Shown: one piece after another, positions 1 through 6,736 of the stretch
How positions within the stretch are numbered: position 1 is the stretch's first letter
Layout: each line of letters starts with the position of its first letter
NCBI GenBank assembly: GCA_035548675.1
Contig: DASZSJ010000028.1
Location: 1 to 21,720, forward strand
DNA length: 21,720 nucleotides
Source: VRUE01 sp035548675
Lineage (GTDB): Bacteria; Actinomycetota; Thermoleophilia; Solirubrobacterales; 70-9
Direction: 5' to 3'
Made by a program: the position numbers and the translations under genes
Notes under the pieces: generated by a model
What the model was told of the DNA's origin: nothing
What the model saw: the letters and a program-made list of their open reading frames with translations, nothing else
The model's database searches: none

Positions 1-26
1 GGCCCGTCGGCGGCGCTTTGGCGCTT

Positions 27-1592
27 TTAGCAGCGGCGGTAGAGGGCCCAGGAGGCGTTGGCGGCGACGCGTTCGAAGCCGCCGGGCACGTCGAGCTTGA
101 AGCGGGTGGGGTCGTTGGGGTCGAGGATGAAGTTGTGGATGACGAAGGGGCTGGCGGGGTGGAGGAAGTAACCGCGCCGGGGGACTCCCTCCTCGCTGGC
201 GCTGACCACCGCGGTCGGCTTGACGTCGAGGCTGAAGGCGAGGCGGGGGACGGCGCGGTGGTTGGGTACGGCGATCGGGCCGCAGAGGGGCTTGGCGAAG
301 GCGCCGGAGTCGGCGAGGTCGCCGAGGTCGCGCTCGATCTTCCCCTGGTCGGCGAGGTCCTCGTGCACGGTCGAGTCGAGGTCCCACTGATTGGGCAGCC
401 AGAGGACGAACATGAGGGCGACGACGCCGGCGAAGGCCTGCCAGGCGCGGCGCCACGGGTGGCCGGCGTCGAGCAGGCGCCAGCCGAGCAGGCCGACGGC
501 GACGAAGATCGCCAGGATCGCGCCGCCGAGCATCGTGTAGCGGGCGATGATCGCCAGGCCGGCCGCGGCGAGCAGGGCGAAGGCGCCGAGGGCGAGGACG
601 ATGGCGACGAGGCCGAGCGCGGCGCGCCTGCGCAGGAAGGCGAAGGCGAGGACGATGCCGCCGGCCGCGCCGACCATCCCCGGCCACTGCATCACTTCGC
701 CGAGCGCCCGCGGTCCCCAGAGGACGAGGTCGACCGGGCCGGTGTGGCGCTTCAGCGTCTCGACGGTTTCCTGGGTGCCGGTGAGCGAGTAGGTCGGGCT
801 GCCAGCGGTGATCCAGTCGAATAGCGCCCAGAGGATGGGGGCGGCGAGGGCAAGGCCTGCCAGGCCGGCTCCGTGGGGGGAGAGAAGGGCACCCCTCGCC
901 CGGACAAATGCCGGCCTAATGAGGCCGGCATTTTGAGTATCCGCCCGTTCGAGGGGTGCCCTGCTCTCCCTCTCGGGGAGGTCCTGGCGGGACGCGCTTG
1001 CGCCCCCATCCGATGCAGCGGGAGCTTGTGAGGGACCAACCAATAGGTAGACCAGGTATGCGACCGAGAACAGCCACGCCTCGGGCCGGAGCAGGCCGGC
1101 GAGGGCGAGCAGGCTCAACACCGGCCAGCCGGCGCGCGGGCGCTTGCCCTCGATCACCAGCGCGCCGAGGACGAGGGCGATGTAGGGGACGTCGATGTAG
1201 GCGCGCAGGCCGTTGGAGAGGAAGGGGGCGCGGGTGAGGACGATCGCGGCGGCGACGGCGCCGATCTGGCGGTCGAACCAGAGCGAGCCGAGCCGGTAGA
1301 CCAGGTAGCCGATAAGGGCCAGGGAGGCGTAGGCGACGATCATCGTTACCGCGATCGCGCCGTCGCCGAGCGGCGTCGTCACCGCCCCGAGCAGGTCGGC
1401 CAGCGGATGCGGAGTCGGGGGAAGGGCGGCGCCGTAGTCCGGGCTGACCCCATGGGCCAGTTCGCGTCCCCAGACCAGGGCGTAGATCGTGTCGTAGTTG
1501 GGGAAGCCGAGCGGGAAGATCAGCAGCAGCGCGGCGCAGATGCCGGCCACCCAGGCGAGGGGAATCAGCCAGTTGCGGGCCCGCTGCGGCAC
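27..1592 (-). CDS. GT-C-type membrane glycosyltransferase candidate with an in-frame palindromic insertion
   Basis: The 521-aa product has about ten hydrophobic segments. The first covers residues 8-28 and is followed by a loop with FPNYD and RELAHG, resembling the first acidic loop of GT-C/ArnT-PMT-like enzymes that use lipid-linked sugars. A soluble tail of about 110 residues follows the last membrane span. Start is GTG at 1592, with GGTAGG about 8 nt upstream. Residues of roughly 187-245 (APAASDGGASASRQDLPERE and onward) form a charged, low-complexity insert between two membrane helices, encoded by a nested palindrome. The gene is divergent from dnaX. The stop is TAA at 27-29 and I see no convincing terminator in the 26 bases after it. 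The family call rests on topology and loop motifs only; the substrate is unknown. Confidence 0.6.
   Translation of the reverse strand: MPQRARNWLIPLAWVAGICAALLLIFPLGFPNYDTIYALVWGRELAHGVSPDYGAALPPTPHPLADLLGAVTTPLGDGAIAVTMIVAYASLALIGYLVYRLGSLWFDRQIGAVAAAIVLTRAPFLSNGLRAYIDVPYIALVLGALVIEGKRPRAGWPVLSLLALAGLLRPEAWLFSVAYLVYLLVGPSQAPAASDGGASASRQDLPERESRAPLERADTQNAGLIRPAFVRARGALLSPHGAGLAGLALAAPILWALFDWITAGSPTYSLTGTQETVETLKRHTGPVDLVLWGPRALGEVMQWPGMVGAAGGIVLAFAFLRRRAALGLVAIVLALGAFALLAAAGLAIIARYTMLGGAILAIFVAVGLLGWRLLDAGHPWRRAWQAFAGVVALMFVLWLPNQWDLDSTVHEDLADQGKIERDLGDLADSGAFAKPLCGPIAVPNHRAVPRLAFSLDVKPTAVVSASEEGVPRRGYFLHPASPFVIHNFILDPNDPTRFKLDVPGGFERVAANASWALYRRC
878..970. repeat. Nested palindromic element inside a coding sequence
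   Basis: Outer arms 878-898 and 950-970 pair over 21 positions with a single mismatch (885/963); the 13-bp core is AGGGCACCCCTCG against its exact complement. Inside is a second perfect 12-bp stem, AAATGCCGGCCT (906-917), 4-nt loop, AGGCCGGCATTT (922-933). The reading frame of the glycosyltransferase is open through the whole element. This layout matches a small palindromic mobile element that inserted in frame; that origin is inference, the pairing is read directly. Confidence 0.75.
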
Positions 1593-1624
1593 CGGCGCAA
1601 CCTACCGTTGGCCACGGCCGCAGG

Positions 1625-1669
1625 GCATTGGCGACTTATCCGCCTATTTCACGGAAAAGTCGCCAATGC
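1625..1669. promoter_or_regulatory. Inverted repeat in the glycosyltransferase/dnaX divergent spacer
   Basis: GCATTGGCGACTT (1625-1637) and AAGTCGCCAATGC (1657-1669) are perfect 13-bp inverted arms around a 19-nt AT-richer spacer. CCACGG (1612-1617) and CCGTGG (1671-1676) extend the symmetry imperfectly. It lies between the two divergent starts (1592 minus, 1691 plus), so an operator for either gene is the simplest reading. A transcribed hairpin is the alternative. Confidence 0.55.
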
Positions 1670-1677
1670 GCCGTGGA

Positions 1678-1690
1678 TACACTGGCCGCA
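1678..1690 (+). promoter_or_regulatory. Possible -10 element of a leaderless dnaX transcript
   Basis: TACACT (1678-1683) fits the actinobacterial TANNNT -10 pattern and ends 7 nt before the GTG start at 1691, the spacing expected for a leaderless mRNA. No good -35 is seen at the matching distance; the inverted repeat occupies that place. No Shine-Dalgarno is seen before 1691, which agrees with leaderless translation. Confidence 0.3.
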
Positions 1691-3565
1691 GTGCCGTCCG
1701 CGAGCGATTCGATCTCCCTCTACCGCCGCCACCGGCCCGGGTCCTTCGACCAGGTCGTGGGGCAGCAGCACGTCGTGCGCACGCTGCGCAACGCGGTCGA
1801 GCAGGGCAAGGTCCACCACGCCTACCTCTTCGTCGGCTCGCGCGGCACCGGCAAGACCTCGATGGCGAAGATCCTCGCCCGCTCCCTCAACTGCGAACGC
1901 GGCGGCCCCACCGTCACCCCCTGCGGGGAGTGCGAATCGTGCCTGACGATCGCCGCCGGCAGCTCGATCGACGTGATCGAGATGGACGCCGCCTCCAACC
2001 GCTCGGTCGACGACGTGCGCGACCTGCGCGAGCGGGTCGCCTACGCGCCGACCGGCGGACGCTGGAAGGTCTACATCCTCGACGAGGCGCACATGCTGAC
2101 CAAGGAGGCCTGGAACGCCTTCCTCAAGACGCTCGAGGAGCCGCCGCCCAACACCGTCTTCGTCCTCGCCACCACCGAGGCGCACAAGGTGATGCCGACG
2201 ATCGCCGACCGCTGCCAGCGCTTCGACTTCCAGCGCCCCTCGCTGGAGCAGATCGCCGAGGTGCTGCAGCGGGTTGCCGCGGCCGAGGGGATCGGGGTCG
2301 AGGACGCCGCCGTGGCGATGATCGCCCGCTCCGCCTCGGGCAGCTTCCGCGACGCGCTCGGCACGCTCGACCAGCTGGTCGCCTTCGGCGGCGACGAGGT
2401 CAAGCTCGACGACGTGCTCGAGCTGCTCGGCGCGGCCGACGCCGAGCTGCTCTTCGAGGCGGTCGACGCGGTCGTCGCCGAGGACCCGAAGGGCGTCCTG
2501 CTCGGGGTCGAGAAGATGGCCCGCTCCGGTCGCGACCCGGCCCAGTTCGCCCGCGACCTGCTGGCTCACCTGCGGCACCTGCTGGTGACGCAGACGGTGG
2601 GGGAGGTGCCGAACACGTTTGTAGTGACGGCGACCGACTCCGAGCGCCTCGCGGCGCAGGCGGCCGCGATCGGGCCAGCGACGCTCGTGCGCACGATCGA
2701 CGAGCTGGCGAACGCCCTCACCAACGTGCGCGAGGGCGACGACGCCCGCATGGCGGTCGAGATCGCGCTGCTCAAGGCGGCGCGGCCGGATCTGGATCCC
2801 TCGACCGAGGGATTGCTGCGGCGAATCGAGAGACTGGAGCAGGGTGGGACGAATGCATCTCGGGCCGCGGGTCCTGTCGCCGCCGAGGACCCCCCACCCC
2901 CTGCGGTCGCTGAAGCGTCCTCGGGGGTGGGCCCCCCTACGGCGCCACCCGCGGCAGAGACGCCTCCGCCACCCGCGGCAGAGGCGCCTCCGTCTCACGC
3001 GGCAGGGCCCGACGCCGAAGCCGCAGTTCCCGAGCCCACCGAGCCCGAACCGCCCGTCGAAGCTTCGGCGCCCGACGCTGAGTCGTCTGCCGAGGACGCG
3101 GCTCCCGCGGGTGGCGCGGACTCGGAGGGGGCGAGAACGGAGGGCCCCCCGCCCGCAGGACCCCCCGAGGCCGTGGCAGGACCCGCGGGCCAACTCGACC
3201 TCGAGCAGGTCGTCAACACCTGGCCCGCCGTGCTCGACAAGCTGCGGGAGACGAGCCCGGCTCTGGCGGCCACGTTCGACGGCGCCAGGCCGGTGCGCCT
3301 CGACGCGGAGGGCCTCGAGGTCGGCTTCCCGGCCGAACTCACCTTCAACAAGAAGAAGGCGGAGACGCCGGAGAAGCGGGAGCTGATGGCGGATGCGATC
3401 GAGGACGTGCTGGGGGAGCGGCTGCGGCCGACGTACGTGATGCTCGACGCCGAGGAGGCCGCCACCCCGCCGGCGCAGGAGGAGACCGCCCCCGGGGCGA
3501 AGATGGATCACGATGCGCTGGTGGAGAAGCTGAAGAGCGAGTTCGACGCGGAGGAGGTCGGTTAG
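1691..3565 (+). CDS. dnaX: DNA polymerase III subunits gamma/tau
   Basis: Clamp-loader ATPase that loads the beta clamp and joins the replicase. From GTG 1691 the protein is 624 aa and begins MPSASDSISLYRRHRP, the family's usual N-terminus; an ATG at 1628 would add 21 atypical residues. The Walker A GSRGTGKTS is at 49-57, zinc-binding cysteines at 68, 78, 81 and 84, Walker B/DEAH (LDEAHML) near 130, and the TTEAHKVMPTI and DRCQRF sensor regions follow. After about residue 380 there is a proline/alanine-rich linker of about 120 residues containing a short tandem repeat and a palindrome. A C-terminal domain follows (NTWPAVLDKLRETSPALAAT to the end). No clear slippery site for a gamma frameshift was seen. 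It is followed directly by ybaB and recR, a classical operon. Confidence 0.95.
   Translation: MPSASDSISLYRRHRPGSFDQVVGQQHVVRTLRNAVEQGKVHHAYLFVGSRGTGKTSMAKILARSLNCERGGPTVTPCGECESCLTIAAGSSIDVIEMDAASNRSVDDVRDLRERVAYAPTGGRWKVYILDEAHMLTKEAWNAFLKTLEEPPPNTVFVLATTEAHKVMPTIADRCQRFDFQRPSLEQIAEVLQRVAAAEGIGVEDAAVAMIARSASGSFRDALGTLDQLVAFGGDEVKLDDVLELLGAADAELLFEAVDAVVAEDPKGVLLGVEKMARSGRDPAQFARDLLAHLRHLLVTQTVGEVPNTFVVTATDSERLAAQAAAIGPATLVRTIDELANALTNVREGDDARMAVEIALLKAARPDLDPSTEGLLRRIERLEQGGTNASRAAGPVAAEDPPPPAVAEASSGVGPPTAPPAAETPPPPAAEAPPSHAAGPDAEAAVPEPTEPEPPVEASAPDAESSAEDAAPAGGADSEGARTEGPPPAGPPEAVAGPAGQLDLEQVVNTWPAVLDKLRETSPALAATFDGARPVRLDAEGLEVGFPAELTFNKKKAETPEKRELMADAIEDVLGERLRPTYVMLDAEEAATPPAQEETAPGAKMDHDALVEKLKSEFDAEEVG
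2885..2931. repeat. Palindromic segment in the dnaX linker
   Basis: CCCACCCCC (2893-2901) and GGGGGTGGG (2923-2931) are perfect 9-bp inverted arms. GAGGA (2885-2889) can instead pair with TCCTC (2918-2922). The segment encodes part of the low-complexity linker, so it is under little protein constraint. It may be a decayed in-frame palindromic insertion or only a by-product of proline/glycine codons. Confidence 0.4.
2944..3006 (+). repeat. Short tandem repeat in the dnaX linker
   Basis: About three imperfect copies of a roughly 27-bp unit built on ACCCGCGGCAGAG-CGCCTCCG encode successive PP-AAE-PP blocks. It is a local expansion within the disordered tau linker. Confidence 0.55.
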
Positions 3566-3898
3566 GTGGCCAGAGGCGGTCCGGGAGGTTTCGACGTCAA
3601 TGCGCTGATGAAGCAGGCGCAGAAGATGCAGGACGAGATGCTGCAGGCGCAGGAGTCGCTCAAGGACGAGCTGGTCGAGGCAAGCGCCGGCGGCGGCATG
3701 GTCAAGGTCAAGATGGGGGGAGACCTGACCCTGCGCGAGATCGTCATCGACCCCGAGGCGGTCGACCCCGAGGACGTCGAGATGCTCGCCGAGATGGTCC
3801 AGGCCGCCGTCAACGAGGGACTGCGCGCCGCCCAGCAGTTGGCCGAGTCGAAGATGGGCGGGATCACGGGCGGGCTTGGCGGCCTCCCGGGCCTCTGA
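3566..3898 (+). CDS. YbaB/EbfC-family nucleoid-associated protein
   Basis: Small DNA-binding protein of the YbaB/EbfC family, which forms dimers that bind duplex DNA and is commonly encoded between dnaX and recR. The 110-aa product has a glycine-rich start, a long helix (NALMKQAQKMQDEMLQAQES), a central beta sheet (GGGMVKVKMGGDLTLREIVIDPEAV) and a C-terminal helix with AVNEGLRAAQQLAESKM, then a glycine-rich tail; all are family hallmarks. Start is GTG 3566, adjoining the dnaX TAG with no gap. GAGGAG at 3551 gives the ribosome-binding site within the dnaX end, so translation is probably coupled. Confidence 0.93.
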   Translation: MARGGPGGFDVNALMKQAQKMQDEMLQAQESLKDELVEASAGGGMVKVKMGGDLTLREIVIDPEAVDPEDVEMLAEMVQAAVNEGLRAAQQLAESKMGGITGGLGGLPGL

Positions 3899-3950
3899 GC
3901 CAGTGCTGAGGGAGCGTGCATATCTGACTCTTCGCGACCGCAGCGCTGGC
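3899..3950 (+). other. Hairpin in the ybaB-recR spacer
   Basis: GCCAGTGCTG (3899-3908) can pair with CAGCGCTGGC (3941-3950); the single mismatch is a G-U wobble in RNA. It starts one base after the ybaB stop and has no T-run, so it is better read as an mRNA processing or stability element than a terminator. Confidence 0.35.
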
Positions 3951-3964
3951 GAAGGCTGGCCGCC

Positions 3965-4564
3965 TTGAGCGAGGGTCCCGCACCGCTCGCCCGGCTCGTC
4001 GCCGAGCTCGGGCGCCTGCCCGGCATCGGCCAGCGCACGGCGCAGCGGCTCGCCTTCCACATCCTGCGCGCCCCCGACGAAGAGGCGGCCGCCCTGGCGG
4101 CGGCGATCCGCGAGGTGAAGGAGAAGGTCGGGCTCTGCGAAGAGTGCTTCAACCTCGCCGAGGGGCCGCGCTGCCGGATCTGCACCGACCCCCAGCGCGA
4201 CCGCTCGACGATCTGCGTGGTCGAGGAGCCCGCCGACGTGATCCCGATCGAGCGCACGCACGAGTACCGCGGCCTCTACCACGTGCTCGGCGGCGCGCTC
4301 TCGCCGATCGACGGGGTCGACGCCGACGACCTCAAGATCGCCGAGCTGCTGCGCCGGGTCGAGGCGGGGGAGGCGCGCGAGGTCGTCCTCGCCACCAACC
4401 CGACCACGACCGGCGAGGCGACCGCGCTGCACATAGCCGAGCTGCTGCGCGGCAAGGTCGCCGTTACCCGCCTCGCCAGCGGCCTGCCGGTCGGCGCCGA
4501 CCTCGAGCACGCCGACGAGGTGACGCTGGGCAAGGCCTTCGCCGGCCGCCGCAGCCTCGACTGA
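3965..4564 (+). CDS. recR: Recombination mediator RecR
   Basis: RecR acts with RecO (and RecF) to load RecA on gapped DNA. The 199-aa product has normal family length. The helix-hairpin-helix is LPGIGQRTAQRLAFHIL (about 18-34), the four-cysteine zinc finger uses C58, C61, C70 and C73, and the Toprim domain begins ICVVEEPADVIPIE with GGALSPIDGVDADDL further on. The C-terminal RecR motif TRLASGLPVGADLEHADEVTLGKAF is complete. Start is TTG 3965, giving MSEGPAPLARLV. Third gene of the dnaX operon, 66 nt after ybaB. Confidence 0.96.
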   Translation: MSEGPAPLARLVAELGRLPGIGQRTAQRLAFHILRAPDEEAAALAAAIREVKEKVGLCEECFNLAEGPRCRICTDPQRDRSTICVVEEPADVIPIERTHEYRGLYHVLGGALSPIDGVDADDLKIAELLRRVEAGEAREVVLATNPTTTGEATALHIAELLRGKVAVTRLASGLPVGADLEHADEVTLGKAFAGRRSLD

Positions 4565-4658
4565 AGGTCGGCGAGGCGCTGGGCCGCGCTCCAGGCGCGC
4601 CGATGCCTTGTAGACAAGACATTACATCTCAGCGGACGTCTCTCCTAGACATCTATCG

Positions 4659-4679
4659 GTTCGCTAATAGCGAACTTTT
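4659..4679. promoter_or_regulatory. Small dyad after recR, terminator or operator
   Basis: GTTCGCT (4659-4665), AAT, AGCGAAC (4669-4675) followed by TTTT. The 7-bp stem and short T-run could be a weak terminator for the dnaX operon. Because it sits about 45 nt before the next start in an AT-richer stretch (4605-4680), it could equally be an operator. The rest of the 153-bp spacer shows no convincing -35/-10 pair. Confidence 0.35.
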
Positions 4680-4717
4680 GGCACCCTGCCGTCCGTTCCG
4701 TTCGAGAAGGTCTTCGC

Positions 4718-5419
4718 GTGGTGACGCAAGCTCCGACAAGGAATACGGCCAAGGGCGAGTCGGCGATCGAGCGGGCCGCGCGCGAGGTCTTCGCCGACGC
4801 CGCACAGCGCTTTGCGGACGAGTTCAGCGCTGTCGCCGCCACGGCGGTTGCGGCGCTCCGCGAGCAGGGGGCGGTCGGGGCCCCGGCGGGTGGGCCGGCC
4901 CCGGTGGCAACGCCAGTGCCGGGGGCCGAGCCGGCGACCGAGGCCGGCCCCCATGCCAGCCTCTTCCAGCCCGGACACATGCGCCGTCGCCTCGTCCAGC
5001 TGGTCGAGATGAACCAGCGCTACGGCCATACCGTCGGCCGGGTCGTCTTTGACGTCGAGGGGCCCGGCGCCCGCGACGACGCCGGCGCCCGCGAGACGAT
5101 GCTGACCGTGGTGGGCGCCGCCCTGCGCGACGCGGTCCGCCTGGTCGACGAGACCTTCCTGCTCGAGGAGGACGCGCTCTGCGTTCTCGCGCCCAACCAG
5201 TCGACGGTCGCGGGGGTGCAGATGACCGAGCGCCTGCTGCGCCTGCTCGACGAGCTGGAGGCGGCGGGGGGGCTGCGCATCACGGTCTCCGCCGGCGTGG
5301 TCGCTTGCCCCGAGCACGGCAACGACGCCGACGAGCTGCTGCGCAAGGCCGACGAGGCGATGTGGCGAGCCCGTGCCCTGGGCCAGCCGGTCGGTGTCGG
5401 CGCCTTGCAAGACCGCTGA
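4718..5419 (+). CDS. Degenerate GGDEF-domain protein
   Basis: The 233-aa product has an N-terminal helical segment (residues 15-50), an alanine/proline/glycine linker, then a GGDEF-like fold from about residue 85. RVVFDVEG matches the first strand, VRLVDETFLLEEDALCVLAP occupies the place of the R-D-RYGGDEF-LLP hairpin, and SAGVVACPEHG...LLRKADEAMWRARALGQ is the typical C-terminal half. The signature itself reads LEEDA and the ND-YGH helix is missing, so diguanylate cyclase activity is unlikely. A regulatory or scaffold role is inferred. GTG at 4718 and 4721 are both possible starts. The last codons and TGA lie inside a direct repeat shared with the merR promoter. Confidence 0.7.
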   Translation: MVTQAPTRNTAKGESAIERAAREVFADAAQRFADEFSAVAATAVAALREQGAVGAPAGGPAPVATPVPGAEPATEAGPHASLFQPGHMRRRLVQLVEMNQRYGHTVGRVVFDVEGPGARDDAGARETMLTVVGAALRDAVRLVDETFLLEEDALCVLAPNQSTVAGVQMTERLLRLLDELEAAGGLRITVSAGVVACPEHGNDADELLRKADEAMWRARALGQPVGVGALQDR

Positions 5420-5424
5420 CAGAT
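5403..5424 (+). repeat. Direct repeat, left copy (overlaps end of GGDEF gene)
   Basis: CCTTGCAAGACCGCTGACAGAT matches the right copy at 5767-5788 at all but one of 22 positions. It overlaps the last codons and stop of the GGDEF-like gene. Part of it, CTGACAGAT, is the half-site found again in the merR promoter. Confidence 0.7.
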
Positions 5425-5467
5425 CCGTCGGTGGCCGGCGCAAAATCCGTCAGCTACTGACGGGTTT
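5415..5467. promoter_or_regulatory. Cluster of CTGAC-type operator half-sites
   Basis: GCTGACAGAT (5415-5424) faces ATCCGTCAGC (5445-5454), an inverted pair with one mismatch. CCGTCAG-CTA-CTGACGG (5447-5463) is a perfect 7-bp dyad, and TTGACA occurs at 5466-5471. The half-sites match the merR promoter dyad, so the same regulator may bind both. No matching -10 is seen after the TTGACA. Confidence 0.45.
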
Positions 5468-5490
5468 GACATCACGCTCGTGCGAGAGCC

Positions 5491-5550
5491 GATCGCCGGG
5501 GAGCTTCTGATGTCGTCGTGACGATCTTCGCCGGTCGCTCCCCGAAGATC
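5491..5550 (+). other. Pair of mutually exclusive hairpins
   Basis: GATCGCCGGGGAGC (5491-5504) pairs with GCTCCCCGAAGATC (5537-5550) at 12 of 14 positions, while GATCTTCG (5523-5530) pairs perfectly with CGAAGATC (5543-5550). The same right arm serves both stems. It may be a switch-like RNA structure if transcribed; no transcript is established. Confidence 0.35.
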
Positions 5551-5565
5551 TCGGGTAAGGGTGCC

Positions 5566-5741
5566 CGCAATGCTGGCCCTGATCGATTGGCCCCGTATAC
5601 GGTGGCCAATCGATCGCACGGAACTGAGCATCGCGCGGGCGACCCACTTGGAGCCGGAAGGGGTCGTGATTCCACGGCCGCCGCCGTGGAGTTGCAGAGC
5701 ATCGGGACGGGTGCTGGTGATCTCCCCTGCGGGGAGTTGTC
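5566..5741. repeat. Structured intergenic element, copy A
   Basis: Head: GATCGATTGGCC (5581-5592), the self-palindrome CCGTATACGG (5593-5602), one T, GGCCAATCGATC (5604-5615), a 35-bp nearly perfect dyad. Then GCGGGCGACCCACTTGGAGC, a hairpin TCCACGGC/GCCGTGGA around 5671-5690, and a tail hairpin CTCCCC-TGC-GGGGAG followed by TTGTCAA. The same order of head, GCGGGCGACCC block and tail recurs at 18489-18647. The middle is not conserved. No coding potential is convincing on either strand. Confidence 0.65.
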
Positions 5742-5766
5742 AAAGCCGACCCACCACCCCGATTGC

Positions 5767-5788
5767 CCTTGCAAGATCGCTGACAGAT
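5767..5788 (+). repeat. Direct repeat, right copy (merR promoter)
   Basis: CCTTGCAAGATCGCTGACAGAT, one difference from the left copy at 5403-5424. The 342 bp between the copies contain the operator cluster and structured element A. Confidence 0.65.
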
Positions 5789-5808
5789 TTCGCAAATCTG
5801 TCCATAAC
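5780..5808 (+). promoter_or_regulatory. merR promoter with dyad operator between -35 and -10
   Basis: CTGACA (5780-5785) and CATAAC (5803-5808) are separated by 17 nt and resemble -35 and -10. Between and overlapping them lies GACAGATTT-CGC-AAATCTGTC (5782-5802), a perfect 9-bp dyad. GCAAG (5771-5775) and CTTGC (5808-5812) extend the near-symmetry. An operator inside the promoter spacer is typical of MerR-family control, so autoregulation by the gene at 5897 is likely. The remainder of the 5420-5896 spacer holds the operator cluster, alternate hairpins and element A listed separately. Confidence 0.55.
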
Positions 5809-5896
5809 TTGCGTAAACCTGGATTTTGGCTGGGAAGATGCCGATGCAAGGCGAACAACGCCGAGCGCCGCCTGAGACGAACCGCCCGAGACCCAG

Positions 5897-6736
5897 ATGC
5901 CTGGAATCCGCACAAACGCCGCCGCCGAAGTGCTTGGGGTCAGCCCCAACACCCTGCGCAGCTGGGAGCGCCGCTACGGCTATCCGACGCCCAAGCGCAC
6001 CCAGGGCAACCACCGCAACTACGAGCTGGTCGAGCTGCAGACCCTGCGCGACGCGCTCGCCCAGACCGGCAACATCTCCTCGGCGATCGCGCTGGCGCGC
6101 CAGCGCCAGGCGGCGCCGGCGAGCGATGACGGGCTGCTGGCGGCGCTGCAGAGCTTCGACGAGGACGCGGCCGACCGGGCGATGGAGGAGAGCCTGGCGC
6201 TGCGGCCGCTGGAGCGCACGGTGGAGGAGCTGCTGCTGCCGGCGATCGACCGCCTCGCCGTCGACCCCGACCGCGAGGCCGAGCTCGAGTTCGCCTCGCG
6301 CTGGGCGAGCGGCTGGCTGCACGGTGCCCGCCGCCTCGCCTCGGCCGCCTCGCGCCCGGCCGGCATCCTGCTGCTCGACTCCAGCCGCGGCTCCGATGCC
6401 GAGGCGGTGCACAGCCAGGCCCTTGACCTGACCCTGCGCCGCGCCGGCTTCCGCGTGCTGATGCTCTCCAACGAGCTCGGCGACGAGCGCCTCGAGCGCG
6501 CCCTGCGCGCCCTGGAGCCGACCGCGATCGTGCTCTGCGGCCCCCGCGCCGACACCGCCAGCGCGGTCAAGCTGGTGCGCCAGATCCGCGAGCTCGGCGT
6601 CGACGCCCCGCTCTTCGGCTTCCGCGCCAGCGGCCTGATCGGCGACGCGATCCCCGCCGCCGGCAGCACCCCGAGCGAGGTGACGGGGATGCTCAACGCG
6701 GACCTGCGCCGCCGCGCCGCCCAGGCCTTCGCCTAA
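5897..6736 (+). CDS. MerR-family regulator with cobalamin-domain-like C-terminus
   Basis: The 279-aa product begins with a clear MerR winged helix: AAAEVLGVSPNTLRSWERRYG then NHRNYELVELQTL (residues 7-50). The rest resembles the helical-bundle plus Rossmann arrangement of B12-binding MerR regulators such as CarH/LitR: ERTVEELLLPAIDRLA, ASRWASGWLHGARRLAS, GILLLDSSRGS...AVHSQALDLTLRRAGFRVLMLSNEL. The DxHxxG cobalamin-ligand motif is absent (DSSRGS is in its place). It may therefore have lost B12 or light sensing, or sense something else. ATG 5897 has only a weak upstream purine stretch. The stop codon TAA lies in the terminal repeat of a MITE-like element. Confidence 0.8.
   Translation: MPGIRTNAAAEVLGVSPNTLRSWERRYGYPTPKRTQGNHRNYELVELQTLRDALAQTGNISSAIALARQRQAAPASDDGLLAALQSFDEDAADRAMEESLALRPLERTVEELLLPAIDRLAVDPDREAELEFASRWASGWLHGARRLASAASRPAGILLLDSSRGSDAEAVHSQALDLTLRRAGFRVLMLSNELGDERLERALRALEPTAIVLCGPRADTASAVKLVRQIRELGVDAPLFGFRASGLIGDAIPAAGSTPSEVTGMLNADLRRRAAQAFA

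Noticed and set aside
1..26. Short GCGC-CAAA-GCGC hairpin after the glycosyltransferase stop
   Set aside because: Only 4 bp of stem and no T-run; not enough for a terminator call.
1649..4510. 953-codon antisense frame across dnaX-ybaB-recR
   Set aside because: Overlaps three firmly identified genes; translated product has no family features.
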